Origin: Thiosocius sp963759055
Lineage (GTDB): Bacteria > Pseudomonadota > Gammaproteobacteria > Chromatiales > Chromatiaceae
DNA: 64,000 nt
Assembly (NCBI GenBank): GCA_963759055.1
Contig: CAVWYD010000018.1
Coordinates: forward strand, 107,921 to 171,920
Direction: 5' to 3'
Shown: one piece after another, positions 37,124-45,508 of the stretch
Numbering within the stretch: the stretch's first letter is position 1
Layout: each line of letters begins with the position of its first letter
Notes under the pieces: generated by a model
What the model was told of the DNA's origin: nothing
The model's database searches: none
Seen by the model: the letters and a program-made list of their open reading frames with translations, nothing else
Program-made: the position numbers and the translations under genes

Positions 37124-37624
37124 TCACGCAGACAGCAACCTGTGCAATTCTGCCGCAAGTTCGGTCTTCTCTTCGTCGACCAGGAACTCGCCCAGCTCCA
37201 CACGCCTCCCGGAGGCACCTATCCACAACCGCCGCGGGTACCAGTCGTTCGATTTCTTCGACAACTCGACCCGTACCCAACCGCGCGCAAACTGCGTGCG
37301 CTCCTCAGAGCCGACCAGCTCAGGACCATACCCGCGGTCGCGTCCCTTTTCCACCGTCACCACCGATTCACCGATGGACACAACCTGACAACGACAGGCC
37401 GCATGCGAGACCAGATAGAGGCTGGCGAACAATGCCGCCATTTCAATCCCCGCAAAAGGCAGAATCAGCCAGTATCCCTTGGCCGCCAGCACCACCGATA
37501 CCAACAGCAGCGGCACTGCAATGGCACCGAGAAACATCATCGACTGGCGCCAGCTCAGCGACCGGTTTGGCCGGATCATCACCCGACGCGATTTGGTGTC
37601 GGGACAGCTGTCGGAGATCACCAT
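37124..37624 (-). CDS. DUF2244 domain protein
   Basis: A 166-aa protein with two membrane helices (about 30-48 and 54-71) and a soluble C-terminal half ending in ELGEFLVDEEKTELAAELHRLL, the DUF2244 pattern. It sits upstream of coxB on the same strand, the common position for the family, so a role in oxidase assembly is often assumed but unproven. The 208-bp region upstream carries an FNR-type palindrome. Confidence 0.85.
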   Translation of the reverse strand: MVISDSCPDTKSRRVMIRPNRSLSWRQSMMFLGAIAVPLLLVSVVLAAKGYWLILPFAGIEMAALFASLYLVSHAACRCQVVSIGESVVTVEKGRDRGYGPELVGSEERTQFARGWVRVELSKKSNDWYPRRLWIGASGRRVELGEFLVDEEKTELAAELHRLLSA

Positions 37625-37794
37625 CGGTGAGAATTTCCCAGCGGTTCACGCGATAAGCGCCAGCGTAAAAACAAGATCCAGCAATTTTTCCGCGGACAGA
37701 GGGTAGCGCGAGGCAGTGTCAGATCCAAGCAAATTTGACGTGGATCAGTGAAAAATCTTTTTATGGTATTTGACTTCTCTAATATTCGCGCCGA

Positions 37795-37808
37795 TTGATT
37801 TTAATCAA
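37795..37808. promoter_or_regulatory. FNR/Anr-type box upstream of the aa3 oxidase operon
   Basis: TTGAT-TTTA-ATCAA is an exact match to the FNR/CRP-family anaerobic consensus TTGAT-N4-ATCAA. It lies in the gap between the bioD end and the DUF2244/cox operon, about 170 bp upstream of DUF2244, with AT-rich -10-like sequence (TACCAT region) about 35-40 bp downstream on the minus strand. Oxygen-responsive control of aa3 oxidase is the inference; the direction of the effect cannot be told. Confidence 0.65.
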
Positions 37809-37832
37809 TGACACGCCGATAGAGCGGGAAGT

Positions 37833-38529
37833 TCAGGCACGCACAGCTTCGCTGACCAGGTCATCGATCGCGAGCGGCACCGCGGGATTCAGCGCAATGC
37901 CCGACTCAGGGTGTGGCAGGATGCCCAGACAGGGCCGGGACAGTCGCGGTATTGAGCGCGGCAATGTTCTCGTTCAGACGCGCCATGCCCGGGTCGACCT
38001 GCGAGCCGACCCAGCCGAGCAGCCGGGCGCCGCTGGCCAGGATGGACTGCTCGCTCAGCAGGGCATGATTCAGACAGCCCAGCCGCAGACCCACCACCAA
38101 TAGCACGGGCAGCCCGAGCTCGAGCGCGAGCCCCTGCATATCGAACCGCGGCCCCAGCGGGACCCGCCAGCCGCCCGCTCCCTCGACCACCAGAAATTCG
38201 CAGCCCGAGGCCAGCTCGTCGCAGGCCGCGAGTATCGGGCCGGGTTCGATCTTTATCCCTGCCTCTGCCGCGGCAAGGTGCGGGGCAATGGCGGGCTCGA
38301 AGCAGTATGGATTGGCCACACGATACGGGACATCGAGCCCGCTGGCGCCGATCAGCGCCAATGTATCGTCATTGCGCAGTTCTCCGTCATGCAACTCTGA
38401 CCCCGCGGCAACCGGTTTGAACCCGCCGACGCGGATCCCCCGCGCGCGCAGCTGTTCGATCAGAACGACCGATACCCGGGTCTTGCCACAACCGGTGTCA
38501 GTGCCGGTAACGAAGACACCCTGATTCAT
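37833..38529 (-). CDS. bioD: Dethiobiotin synthetase (frameshifted)
   Basis: ATP-dependent ureido-ring closure from 7,8-diaminononanoate. It begins MNQGVFVTGTDTGCGKTRVS, the P-loop with the usual T-D-T-x-x-G-K-T pattern; FKPVAAGSE and VVEGAGGWRVPL are the other substrate and metal loops. One extra base at about 37946-37949 diverts the frame to an early stop at 37906. Removing it yields RLSRPCLGILPHPE and a normal 231-aa end at 37833. Its start overlaps the bioC stop by 4 bp. Pathway context argues for a functional gene and a sequence error. Confidence 0.9.
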
Positions 38530-39398
38530 TTTTTCGACCGCAAGACGTCCATCGAGACCCTGGTCTCACCATCCACCTGACGCTGCATGGCGCCCCAGGC
38601 GTGACCGTGAACCACCTCGTAGCTCACCGGCAGGCGCCCGTCCGCTGAACGGAACTGTTCGTAAGCTGCACAGACAGCAGCGATTCGCTTCCGCCCCACC
38701 AGGCCGGGACTGCGTTGCGTACTCGCGTTTCCGGCCCCGATCACCTTGATCTCTCGCATCAACTCCATTGCATCCCGATAGGTCAGCGTCATGCGCTCCG
38801 CGTCCATGACAGGGTCGGCCAGGCCGACGGCCATCAACATATCGCCGTAATCGTGCATGTCGATGAAGCCGTGCACATGCTCCGTGCCATCGACCGCCGC
38901 CCAGGCGGCGCGGAGTTCCTGCAGGGTATCCGGTCCGAAACTGCTGAACATCACCAGGCCGCCCGGCCTCAGCACACGCGCGATGTCGGCAAACGCCTGC
39001 GCCGGCCGGGTGCTCCACTGCAAGGAGGCATTGGAGAACACCAGATCGACGCTCTGATCGGCCAGTGGCAGGAAATCGAGGTCGCCACACAGACAGCGCG
39101 GCCGCCGCAGCAGACGCCCACGCCTGCGGGTGCGCTCAAGCATGGGCAGGGCGAAATCCAGCGCCAGGACCTGGGCCGCGGGATAGCGTTTCATCAGACC
39201 CTCGGTGGTCAGACCGGTACCGCAACCGATATCGAGGATGACGCGCGGCTGCAGACGGACGTAGTCGAGGCGCTCGAGCATGCGCCGGCCGATCTCGTGC
39301 TGCAGCACCGCCGCATCGTCGTAATCGGGGGCGGCGCGGCTGAAACTCCGCCGTGCCTTCCGTTTGTCCAATTTCAGGAAGCTTTCTTCGTCCATCAT
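38526..39398 (-). CDS. bioC: Malonyl-ACP O-methyltransferase BioC
   Basis: Methylates malonyl-ACP so that it can prime the fatty-acid cycle that makes the pimeloyl chain. The 290-aa SAM methyltransferase has FSRAAPDYDDAAVLQHEIGRRMLERLDY at the N-terminus, ILDIGCGTGLTTEGL (SAM motif I), DFALPMLE and DLVFSNASLQW. Followed by bioD and preceded by bioH without gaps. Confidence 0.95.
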   Translation of the reverse strand: MMDEESFLKLDKRKARRSFSRAAPDYDDAAVLQHEIGRRMLERLDYVRLQPRVILDIGCGTGLTTEGLMKRYPAAQVLALDFALPMLERTRRRGRLLRRPRCLCGDLDFLPLADQSVDLVFSNASLQWSTRPAQAFADIARVLRPGGLVMFSSFGPDTLQELRAAWAAVDGTEHVHGFIDMHDYGDMLMAVGLADPVMDAERMTLTYRDAMELMREIKVIGAGNASTQRSPGLVGRKRIAAVCAAYEQFRSADGRLPVSYEVVHGHAWGAMQRQVDGETRVSMDVLRSKK

Positions 39399-40166
39399 TC
39401 AGAATGCGCCCGTTGCGCGGATGAGGGCATCCAGACTGGCATAAGGATGCGACAGAAAGGGGGCGTGCCCTGCACCCCTGATTTCCTCGATATGGGCATC
39501 CGGCAGAATCGCCGGCAGCTCTTGCTGCAACGCAGCCGGTACCAGGGTGTCACGCGAACCGAACAGCCAGTGGCTCGGGCAGGACAGATCCTTCAGCTCG
39601 GCGCGCAGATCATTGCGCAGAAGCAGATCGAGGCCCTGCGCCAGGCCGGTCTCGCCGGCGGGTGGGCGTTGCGCCAGCTCGGCACGCAACAGCTTCAGGG
39701 TCTCGCGCCCATGCTCTGCACCCTTGACCTGCAGCGCCAGAAAGCGGCTCAGGGTCGCATTCGGATCCCCGTGCAGTGCCGCGGCAAACTGCTCGAAGGT
39801 CTCAAGCGGCATCGCGCAGGGCCACCCGGGTTCCTGCACAAAGCGTGGCGTGGTAGCCACCAGCGACAGGCCCGTGACACGTTGTGGCGCAGACAATGCC
39901 GCACGCAGCGCCACCTGCCCCCCCAGGGACCAGCCAAGCCAGTGTGCGCAGGCCGGGGCCACCGACAGGCACAGCTCCGCCCATTCCGACAGATCGGCCG
40001 CGGCCGCGGGGGCGCTGCCGCCATGTCCTGGCAACTCGACGACGGTCAGCCGGAATCGCTCCGACAGCCCGGGCAGCAGGGGTTCCCATACGGCCGCATT
40101 CATGCCCCAGCCGTGCAGCAGGACCAGATCCGGACCATAGCCGAGCTGCTGCCGGAACAGGCTCAC
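39399..40166 (-). CDS. bioH: Pimeloyl-ACP methyl ester esterase BioH
   Basis: Removes the methyl group from pimeloyl-ACP methyl ester, ending the BioC-primed cycle. The 255-aa alpha/beta hydrolase has LLHGWGMNAAVW (oxyanion), nucleophile elbow GWSLGGQVA, acid in FGSRDTLVP and catalytic His in IRGAGHAPF. The start is GTG, overlapping the bioF TGA as GTGA. The location inside the bio operon, rather than apart as in E. coli, supports the assignment. Confidence 0.95.
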   Translation of the reverse strand: MSLFRQQLGYGPDLVLLHGWGMNAAVWEPLLPGLSERFRLTVVELPGHGGSAPAAAADLSEWAELCLSVAPACAHWLGWSLGGQVALRAALSAPQRVTGLSLVATTPRFVQEPGWPCAMPLETFEQFAAALHGDPNATLSRFLALQVKGAEHGRETLKLLRAELAQRPPAGETGLAQGLDLLLRNDLRAELKDLSCPSHWLFGSRDTLVPAALQQELPAILPDAHIEEIRGAGHAPFLSHPYASLDALIRATGAF

Positions 40167-41329
40167 GCCGACTCGTCTGCGGCGATCTCATCCAGCACGC
40201 TCAGCAGTGCCTCCACCTGCGAGGCGGTGTGACTGGACGAAAAGGTGATACGCAGACGTGCACCGCCCTCTGGCACGGTGGGCGGACGAATCGCACCGAC
40301 CAGGATTCCCTGGCTGTGCAGCGCCTCGCTCCAGCGGTTTGCTCGCTCCGAGCTGCCGAGCATGACCGGCTGGATCGGTGTCTGGGAATCCATCAGGTCC
40401 AGACCGATCTTCTGTGCGCCGTGCCGAAAGCGCGCGACAAGCCCCTGCAGGCGTTCACGCCGCCACTCCTCCTGCGCCACGATGCGCAGGCTGGCCCTTG
40501 TCGCCTCGGCAACTGCAGGCGGCATGGCGGTGGTATAGATGTAAGAGCGCGCCTGCTGGATCAGGGTCTCGACCAGTTCTGCCGAACCGGCAACGAAGGC
40601 CCCGGAGGTTCCCAGCGCCTTGCCCAGGGTACCCATCAGAATGGGCACGTCTTCCTGGCCCAGCCCCGCCGCCGCCACGCTGCCCTGTCCGCCGGGGCCC
40701 ATAATGCCGATCCCGTGTGCGTCGTCGATCATCAGCCAGGCATCGCCGGCAGTGCAGGCCAAAGCCAGTTCGGCGATCGGGGCGACGTCACCATCCATGC
40801 TGAACACGCCATCGCTGACGACCAGGCGGCGGCCGGAAGCAACTGCTTCGAGTTGCCCGGCAAGTGCGCCGACATCCGAGTGCGGGTAGCGCTTCAAGCG
40901 CGCGCGCGACAGAAGACCACCATCGATCAGCGAGGCATGATTGAGCCGATCCTCGAACACGCTGTCACTGCGGCCCAGCAGGGCGCTGATCACGCCGAGA
41001 TTTGCCATGTAGCCGGTCGAAAAAAGCAGCGCGCGTTCACGCCCGGTGAATGCGGCCAGTTCCTCTTCGAGCGCATGATGGGCCTTGCTGTGTCCGCTGA
41101 TCAGGTGCGCGGCACCGCTGCCGACGCCATAACGCGCCACGCCGCGGTTCATCGCCTCGGCCAGACGCGGATCGGCCGCAAGCCCCAGATAATCATTGGA
41201 ACAGAAGGCCAGCAGACGCCGTCCGTCGACGATCAGCTCGGGCCCCTGCGCCCCTTCGGTGACCCGCCGGCTGCGGTAAAGCCCGTCGGCCCTTCTCTGC
41301 TGAAGCGCGCGGCCGAGGTCAAATGCCAT
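40163..41329 (-). CDS. bioF: 8-amino-7-oxononanoate synthase
   Basis: PLP enzyme condensing pimeloyl-ACP with alanine. The 388-aa protein shows FCSNDYLGLAADPRL, GSGAAHLISGHSKAH, DDAHGIGIMGPGGQGS and the PLP-lysine region ILMGTLGKALGTSGAFV. The ATG at 41329 (MAFDLGRALQQ) is used; the open frame continues upstream into an inverted repeat that has no coding character. It is second in the bio operon, overlapping bioH by 4 bp. Confidence 0.96.
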   Translation of the reverse strand: MAFDLGRALQQRRADGLYRSRRVTEGAQGPELIVDGRRLLAFCSNDYLGLAADPRLAEAMNRGVARYGVGSGAAHLISGHSKAHHALEEELAAFTGRERALLFSTGYMANLGVISALLGRSDSVFEDRLNHASLIDGGLLSRARLKRYPHSDVGALAGQLEAVASGRRLVVSDGVFSMDGDVAPIAELALACTAGDAWLMIDDAHGIGIMGPGGQGSVAAAGLGQEDVPILMGTLGKALGTSGAFVAGSAELVETLIQQARSYIYTTAMPPAVAEATRASLRIVAQEEWRRERLQGLVARFRHGAQKIGLDLMDSQTPIQPVMLGSSERANRWSEALHSQGILVGAIRPPTVPEGGARLRITFSSSHTASQVEALLSVLDEIAADESA

Positions 41330-41344
41330 CGGGCTGACTCCGAG

Positions 41345-41470
41345 TTGAAAACGCAGAGGACGCAAAGACGCGGAGAACACAGAGTTGTCTTTGGCGGTCA
41401 CTGTGCCGCTCATTCAAAGCAGTCATACCTTTGCGCCCTTCGCGTCTCTGTGACCTCAGCGTTCCGATAC
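41345..41470. repeat. Inverted repeat between bioF and bioB
   Basis: A left arm of about 35 bp (AACGCAGAGGACGCAAAG then ACGCGGAGAACACAGAG) is matched by the right arm read in reverse (AACGCTGAGGTCACAGAG then ACGCGAAGGGCGCAAAG), with about 27 of 35 positions equal and a loop of about 50 bp. The AACGCAGAGGACGC-type unit resembles dispersed intergenic repeats of gammaproteobacteria. It could fold in the bio mRNA and modulate bioB versus bioF levels; that is inference. Confidence 0.7.
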
Positions 41471-41491
41471 TCCCAAATCAGAACGAAACAA

Positions 41492-42490
41492 TCAGTGCCC
41501 CGAACCACAGCAGACCTGCTGATCGGCCTGCAACTCGACGGCCTCCATGTTGATACCCAGCCGTTCGAACAGGGCCTGGTCGTGATCGGTGCCGGGATTG
41601 TCCGTGGTCAGCAGGCGTTCGCCATAAAAGATGGAGTTGGCGCCAGCAAGGAAACACAGTGCCTGCGTCTCGTCACTCATGTCGGTACGCCCGGCAGACA
41701 GGCGCACATAGCTCTTGGGCATCAGGATGCGCGCGACCGCGATGCTGCGCACGAACTCGAGCGCGTCCAGCTCTTCACTGCCGTGCAGCGGCGTGCCCTC
41801 GACTTGCACCAACATGTTGATCGGGACCGACTCCGGGTGCTGCGGCAGATTGACCAGCTCCTGCAGCATGCGCGCGCGGTCGGTGCCACTCTCGCCCATC
41901 CCCAGGATGCCGCCGGAACACACATTGATCCCCGCATCGCGCACGAATTGAAGCGTATCCAGGCGATCCTGGAAGGTCCGCGTGGTGATCACGTTGCCGT
42001 AAAACTCGGGCGACGTGTCCAGATTGTGGTTGTAATAGTCCAGGCCGGCATCACGCAGGCGTTCGGCCTGCGGACCGGTCAGCATGCCGAGGGTCACGCA
42101 GGTCTCCATGCCGATTTCGCGCACCGCGGTGATCATCTCGATCACCTTGTCGAGATTCCTGTCGGTCGGATTGCGCCAGGCCGCCCCCATGCAGAATCGC
42201 GAGGAGCCCTTGGCCTTGGCCGCCTGCGCCGCCTCGATCACCTCGTCCAGCGGCAGCAGCTTCTCGCGCTCCAGTCCGGTGTCGTACTTGGCGCTCTGCG
42301 AGCAGTAGGAACAGTCCTCGGCACAGGCTCCGGTCTTGATCGACAACAGGGTGCTGACCTGGACCTGGTTGGGATCGAAATGCGCTCGGTGCACCGTCTG
42401 CGCACGGTACAGCAGGTCGTTGAACGGCAGCGCAAACAATGCGCGAATCTCGTCCAGCGACCAGTCATGTCGGGTCTCGGCTGCAGTCAT
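41492..42490 (-). CDS. bioB: Biotin synthase
   Basis: Radical-SAM enzyme inserting sulfur into dethiobiotin. The 332-aa protein has the 4Fe-4S motif CAEDCSYCSQS, the conserved FCMGAAWRNP and YNHNLDTSPEFYG, and SAGRTDMSDETQALCFLAGANSIFYG containing the Arg ligand of the 2Fe-2S cluster. The ATG at 42490 follows a strong GAGGAGG site. First large gene of the bio operon; it is separated from a small upstream ORF by one base. Confidence 0.97.
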   Translation of the reverse strand: MTAAETRHDWSLDEIRALFALPFNDLLYRAQTVHRAHFDPNQVQVSTLLSIKTGACAEDCSYCSQSAKYDTGLEREKLLPLDEVIEAAQAAKAKGSSRFCMGAAWRNPTDRNLDKVIEMITAVREIGMETCVTLGMLTGPQAERLRDAGLDYYNHNLDTSPEFYGNVITTRTFQDRLDTLQFVRDAGINVCSGGILGMGESGTDRARMLQELVNLPQHPESVPINMLVQVEGTPLHGSEELDALEFVRSIAVARILMPKSYVRLSAGRTDMSDETQALCFLAGANSIFYGERLLTTDNPGTDHDQALFERLGINMEAVELQADQQVCCGSGH

Positions 42491-42491
42491 A

Positions 42492-42623
42492 TCAGGCCTC
42501 CTCGGCAGGTGCATTTGTATCCGGCAGTGCGATGTCAGGCCAGTCTTCACGACGGATTCGGGCTAACGACCACAGCCACCAGGGCACGATCACCGCCAGC
42601 CCCCAGGCAATCAGCCAGGGCAT
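42492..42623 (-). CDS. Small membrane ORF abutting bioB
   Basis: A 43-codon frame, M-P-W-L-I-A-W-G-L-A-V-I-V-P-W-W-L-W, giving one Trp-rich membrane helix, then a charged tail (RIRREDWPDIALPD). The frame stays open upstream to about 42735 without a start codon (reading HIQPSPDRERTLIAFRTFFP), so the real gene may be longer and interrupted by a frameshift near the ATG at 42709. It lies between the bio promoter and bioB, and its TGA is one base from the bioB ATG. No family recognised. Confidence 0.4.
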   Translation of the reverse strand: MPWLIAWGLAVIVPWWLWSLARIRREDWPDIALPDTNAPAEEA

Positions 42624-42739
42624 GATGCCGCGACCGGGAAAAAAGGTGCGAAACGCGATGAGCGTCCGCTCACGATCCGGACTGGGCTGGATGTGCTCGC
42701 ATCCATTAAGATTCGGTCCCGTAGGCGAAAGGATGCGCC

Positions 42740-42767
42740 ATCATAGGTAGCGACCGGCTACTGTCAA
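42740..42767 (-). promoter_or_regulatory. Promoter of the biotin operon
   Basis: Read on the minus strand: TTGACA (42767-42762), a 16-bp spacer, then TATGAT (42745-42740). Both hexamers are near consensus. It drives the small ORF, bioB, bioF, bioH, bioC and bioD. The -35 box lies inside the left half of a BirA-type palindrome. Confidence 0.8.
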
Positions 42768-42792
42768 CCGAAAAGGATTTCAATGGTTAACA
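42762..42792. promoter_or_regulatory. BirA-type biotin operator overlapping the bio -35 and the comF start
   Basis: TGTCAACC (42762-42769), exactly 15 bp, GGTTAACA (42785-42792): one mismatch in 8 between the half-sites. This fits the known BirA operator form (TTGTNAACC, 14-16 bp, GGTTNACAA). Bound BirA-biotinyl-AMP would cover the bio -35 box and also the comF ATG at 42783. No birA gene is in the window. Confidence 0.8.
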
Positions 42793-43484
42793 TATGGCCA
42801 ATTTTTAGCCAGGTCCTTGGGGGCGGCTGCCCGCTGTGTCAGCGACCCGGTGACGGCATCTGCCGCCGCTGCGCCCGGGCCCTGCCGTACAACCGCCATC
42901 CCTGCCCCCGCTGTGCCCTGCCCCTGCCCGAAGCCGCACCCCCGGGGATGCTCTGCGCCGAATGCCAGGCTCGGACGCCCTCATTTGACAGGGTGCTGGC
43001 GCCTTTGCTCTACCAGGCGCCCGTAGACGAGTTGGTGGCCGGGCTCAAATACCACCAACAACTGCATTTTGGACCCCTGTTGGCCGGGATCCTCGCCGAG
43101 CTTGCACAGCAGGAAGAATCCGGGACGCAGCTCCTGCTGCCCGTTCCCATGCAGGCACAGAGGCTGCGGGAACGTGGATTCAACCAGGCTGCCGAACTGG
43201 CCCGCTGCCTTTCGCTGCGGCTTGGCATACCCTGGGCCGCCGACCGTTTGTTCAGGATTCGTGGCGGTGATCAGCAGCAGACGCTGAAACGTGGCCAGCG
43301 TCGGCACAATGTTCGCGGCGCCTTCGCCTGCAGCAGCGCCCTTCCCGCGCGGGTGGCACTGATCGATGATGTCATGACCACAGGGGCCACCGCCGAAGAG
43401 GCCAGCAGGATGCTGAAGGCCGCGGGTGCGGAAAGGATCGAGGTCTGGACCGTGGCCCGCACGGGGAGGGAACGGGAGTTTTGA
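42783..43484 (+). CDS. comF: ComF family phosphoribosyltransferase-like protein
   Basis: A 233-aa protein linked to use of imported DNA or natural transformation; biochemical role uncertain. An N-terminal double zinc-ribbon region has CPLCQRPGDGICRRC and CPRCALPLPEAAPPGMLCAEC, and a C-terminal PRTase fold has the PRPP loop VALIDDVMTTGATAEEA. comF next to bio genes is common in proteobacteria (gntX in E. coli). The ribosome-binding site is AAAAGGA and the start codon falls within the BirA-type palindrome. It ends immediately against the convergent dksA. Confidence 0.92.
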   Translation: MVNIWPIFSQVLGGGCPLCQRPGDGICRRCARALPYNRHPCPRCALPLPEAAPPGMLCAECQARTPSFDRVLAPLLYQAPVDELVAGLKYHQQLHFGPLLAGILAELAQQEESGTQLLLPVPMQAQRLRERGFNQAAELARCLSLRLGIPWAADRLFRIRGGDQQQTLKRGQRRHNVRGAFACSSALPARVALIDDVMTTGATAEEASRMLKAAGAERIEVWTVARTGREREF

Positions 43485-43904
43485 CTACCTGTCCGCCAGG
43501 ACCCGCTCTTTCATCTCGCGACGCTCCTGGGCATCGATGGTCAGGGTCGCGATCGGGCGCGCTTTGAGACGCATCACGCCAATCGCCTCGCCGGTGTCCT
43601 CGCAATATCCATAGCTACCGTCTTCAATCCGTTCCAGCGCCTGCTCGATCTTGCGCTGCAGCTTGCGGTAACGGTCACGGGTACGCAGCTCCAGACCATG
43701 CTCGCTCTCGCGACTCGCACGATCGGCCTCGTCACCGACTTCCTGATATGACTGGTCGCGCAGATTGTCCAGCGTCTCCTGAGCCTCGGTCATCAATTCC
43801 TCACGCCAGCGAATCAATTGGCGCCGAAAATACTCCAGCTGCTGAGGATTCATGTACTCCTCTTTGGGACTAGGCTCGTAATCGGCCGGAAGTTCCACCG
43901 TCAT
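43485..43904 (-). CDS. dksA: DksA-family RNA polymerase regulator, zinc-independent type
   Basis: Binds the RNA polymerase secondary channel and acts with ppGpp in the stringent response. The 139-aa protein has the coiled-coil with the tip acidic residues (GDEADRASRESE) and the C-terminal globular part. The four-Cys zinc finger is reduced: CEDT and TIDA stand where zinc DksA has C-x2-C twice. Only one Cys remains, the C/T/T/A pattern reported for Pseudomonas DksA2, which works without zinc. Confidence 0.9.
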   Translation of the reverse strand: MTVELPADYEPSPKEEYMNPQQLEYFRRQLIRWREELMTEAQETLDNLRDQSYQEVGDEADRASRESEHGLELRTRDRYRKLQRKIEQALERIEDGSYGYCEDTGEAIGVMRLKARPIATLTIDAQERREMKERVLADR

Positions 43905-44008
43905 GCTTTTCAGACTCCGAAGATTGCTTAAGGCCGCGGCGTTTTAGCCTACCCTGCCGGCAGAATCAACCCCAAGTTTCACGAAGCCCCCCGGGTTGGC
44001 CAAAAAAA

Positions 44009-45508
44009 CTACAGCCGATCGAGGCATTCCGGCGGCCTCGCCGACACCGGATCGGCAAGAAAGCTACGCACCAGATCCGCGGCGCAGACGTGGCTGTCGA
44101 GCACGCCATGACCTACCGCCGGGAATACGAAAAGGTGTCCCCTGCTGAGGTGGGCGGCGGCCGATTCGGCCCATTCCGGCGGGGTGACCGGGTCGAATTC
44201 GCCGGCGAGCAAGAGGGTTGGGACGTCTGACACGACCGGCGTCCGAAACGCGGCCGGCGCTTCACCCGAGGCCCAGTAACGGCAGGCATGATACTGCCAG
44301 TCGAAACGTTTGATCGAGGCGGTGCGGGGGAACAGCTGCAACTGCAATTCCGCATCCCGCAGATCGACCGGTCCGGCATCGTGACAATCGACCGAACTGG
44401 CCACGGCGTCGCTTACCGCATTGTCCAGCAGGGCATCCACCCCGTCCTGGATCAGGCTCCGCATGTGGCTGTCGAGGCGCCCCTCGGCCAAAGCCCTTAC
44501 GCTCGCGGGAAGCCTGGGTATCGCGTCCCACTGGTACATCGCCTCAAACAGCAACCAGGCAAGGTCTTCATGATCGTAGACCACAGCGATGTCCCGGCCG
44601 GTGTCCGGGTCACGCACGCTCAACTTGATCAACTCCCTCTCCACCCGCTCGAATGCGCTTTCGAGCCGCCCGTTCAGCTCGGCGACTGTTTCAGTGCACT
44701 CGTCCGCCAGCTCGCAGATACGGCTGAACATTTCGAACGAGCGCTGCAACAGCCAGGCATCACTCAGCTCCGGACTCACTTCCGGGGGATAGGGCGAATC
44801 GAGGACGACGGCACGCAGATATTCGGGTGTCGCACGCATCATCTCCAGGGCCACGCGGGTGCCGTAGGACACACCATACAGATCCCACTTGTCGAGGCCC
44901 AGTGTACGCATCAGGTCAGTGGCATCAGAGGCGTTCAAACGGGTGTTGAGGCGGCTAAGGTCCACCCCGTCACCCCTTATCCGGTCATGGCAGGCCCGGG
45001 TCGCCTCACGCACGCGCCGGTAGGCCTCCTCGGTGGGCAGCGGCAAAGGCAACAGCTCCCGCCGCAGGTCGCCCAACTCGGGGCAGTCGAATGCCGGTTG
45101 CGACAGTCCGACGCCGCGCTGATCGTAAAGCACCATGTCAGCGGCCCACTGTGTCTCATCCACCCATTCCAGCCAGAACTCCACCTTGTCGGGCTCCAGC
45201 CAGGAAGACCCGCCTGGGCCACCGGCGATGTACTGGACCGGCGGGCCTCTGCGCGCCCAGAACTTTTGAGGTATATACACCACGGGCAGCACATATCGTT
45301 CCGGGGTCGACCCGGCCTCGGGTGCCGCATGGAAATGCGCACAATGGACGGGGCGCCACATGGGGCTATCGAACCAGCAGTCGACCCATTCGAGATACGC
45401 ACCATTCGCCAGTTGCTGACCTGCAGGGGGTGCATGCAGGGCATGCCAGGACCACCAGAACGCGGGCAGGAGAAGCACCGGCCAGATTATCCAGCGCAGG
45501 ATAACCAT
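44009..45508 (-). CDS. Alpha/beta hydrolase with TAP-like C-terminal domain, membrane-anchored
   Basis: A 499-aa hydrolase resembling tripeptidyl aminopeptidase/proline iminopeptidase-like secreted enzymes. An N-terminal hydrophobic anchor (about 3-22) precedes QYIAGGPGGSSW (oxyanion HGG-like), DMVLYDQRGVGLSQP and nucleophile GVSYGTRVAL; the C-terminal part holds the acid in AGEFDPVTPPEW and His in VGHGVLDSH. The ATG overlaps the ubiA TGA by one base. Substrate unknown. Confidence 0.88.
   Translation of the reverse strand: MVILRWIIWPVLLLPAFWWSWHALHAPPAGQQLANGAYLEWVDCWFDSPMWRPVHCAHFHAAPEAGSTPERYVLPVVYIPQKFWARRGPPVQYIAGGPGGSSWLEPDKVEFWLEWVDETQWAADMVLYDQRGVGLSQPAFDCPELGDLRRELLPLPLPTEEAYRRVREATRACHDRIRGDGVDLSRLNTRLNASDATDLMRTLGLDKWDLYGVSYGTRVALEMMRATPEYLRAVVLDSPYPPEVSPELSDAWLLQRSFEMFSRICELADECTETVAELNGRLESAFERVERELIKLSVRDPDTGRDIAVVYDHEDLAWLLFEAMYQWDAIPRLPASVRALAEGRLDSHMRSLIQDGVDALLDNAVSDAVASSVDCHDAGPVDLRDAELQLQLFPRTASIKRFDWQYHACRYWASGEAPAAFRTPVVSDVPTLLLAGEFDPVTPPEWAESAAAHLSRGHLFVFPAVGHGVLDSHVCAADLVRSFLADPVSARPPECLDRL

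Noticed and set aside
39884..42625. A 913-codon open frame on the plus strand across the bio genes
   Set aside because: It is antisense to bioH, bioF and bioB, which have full family matches, and its own translation is rich in Arg, Gln and His without any domain: a by-product of GC-rich codon use.
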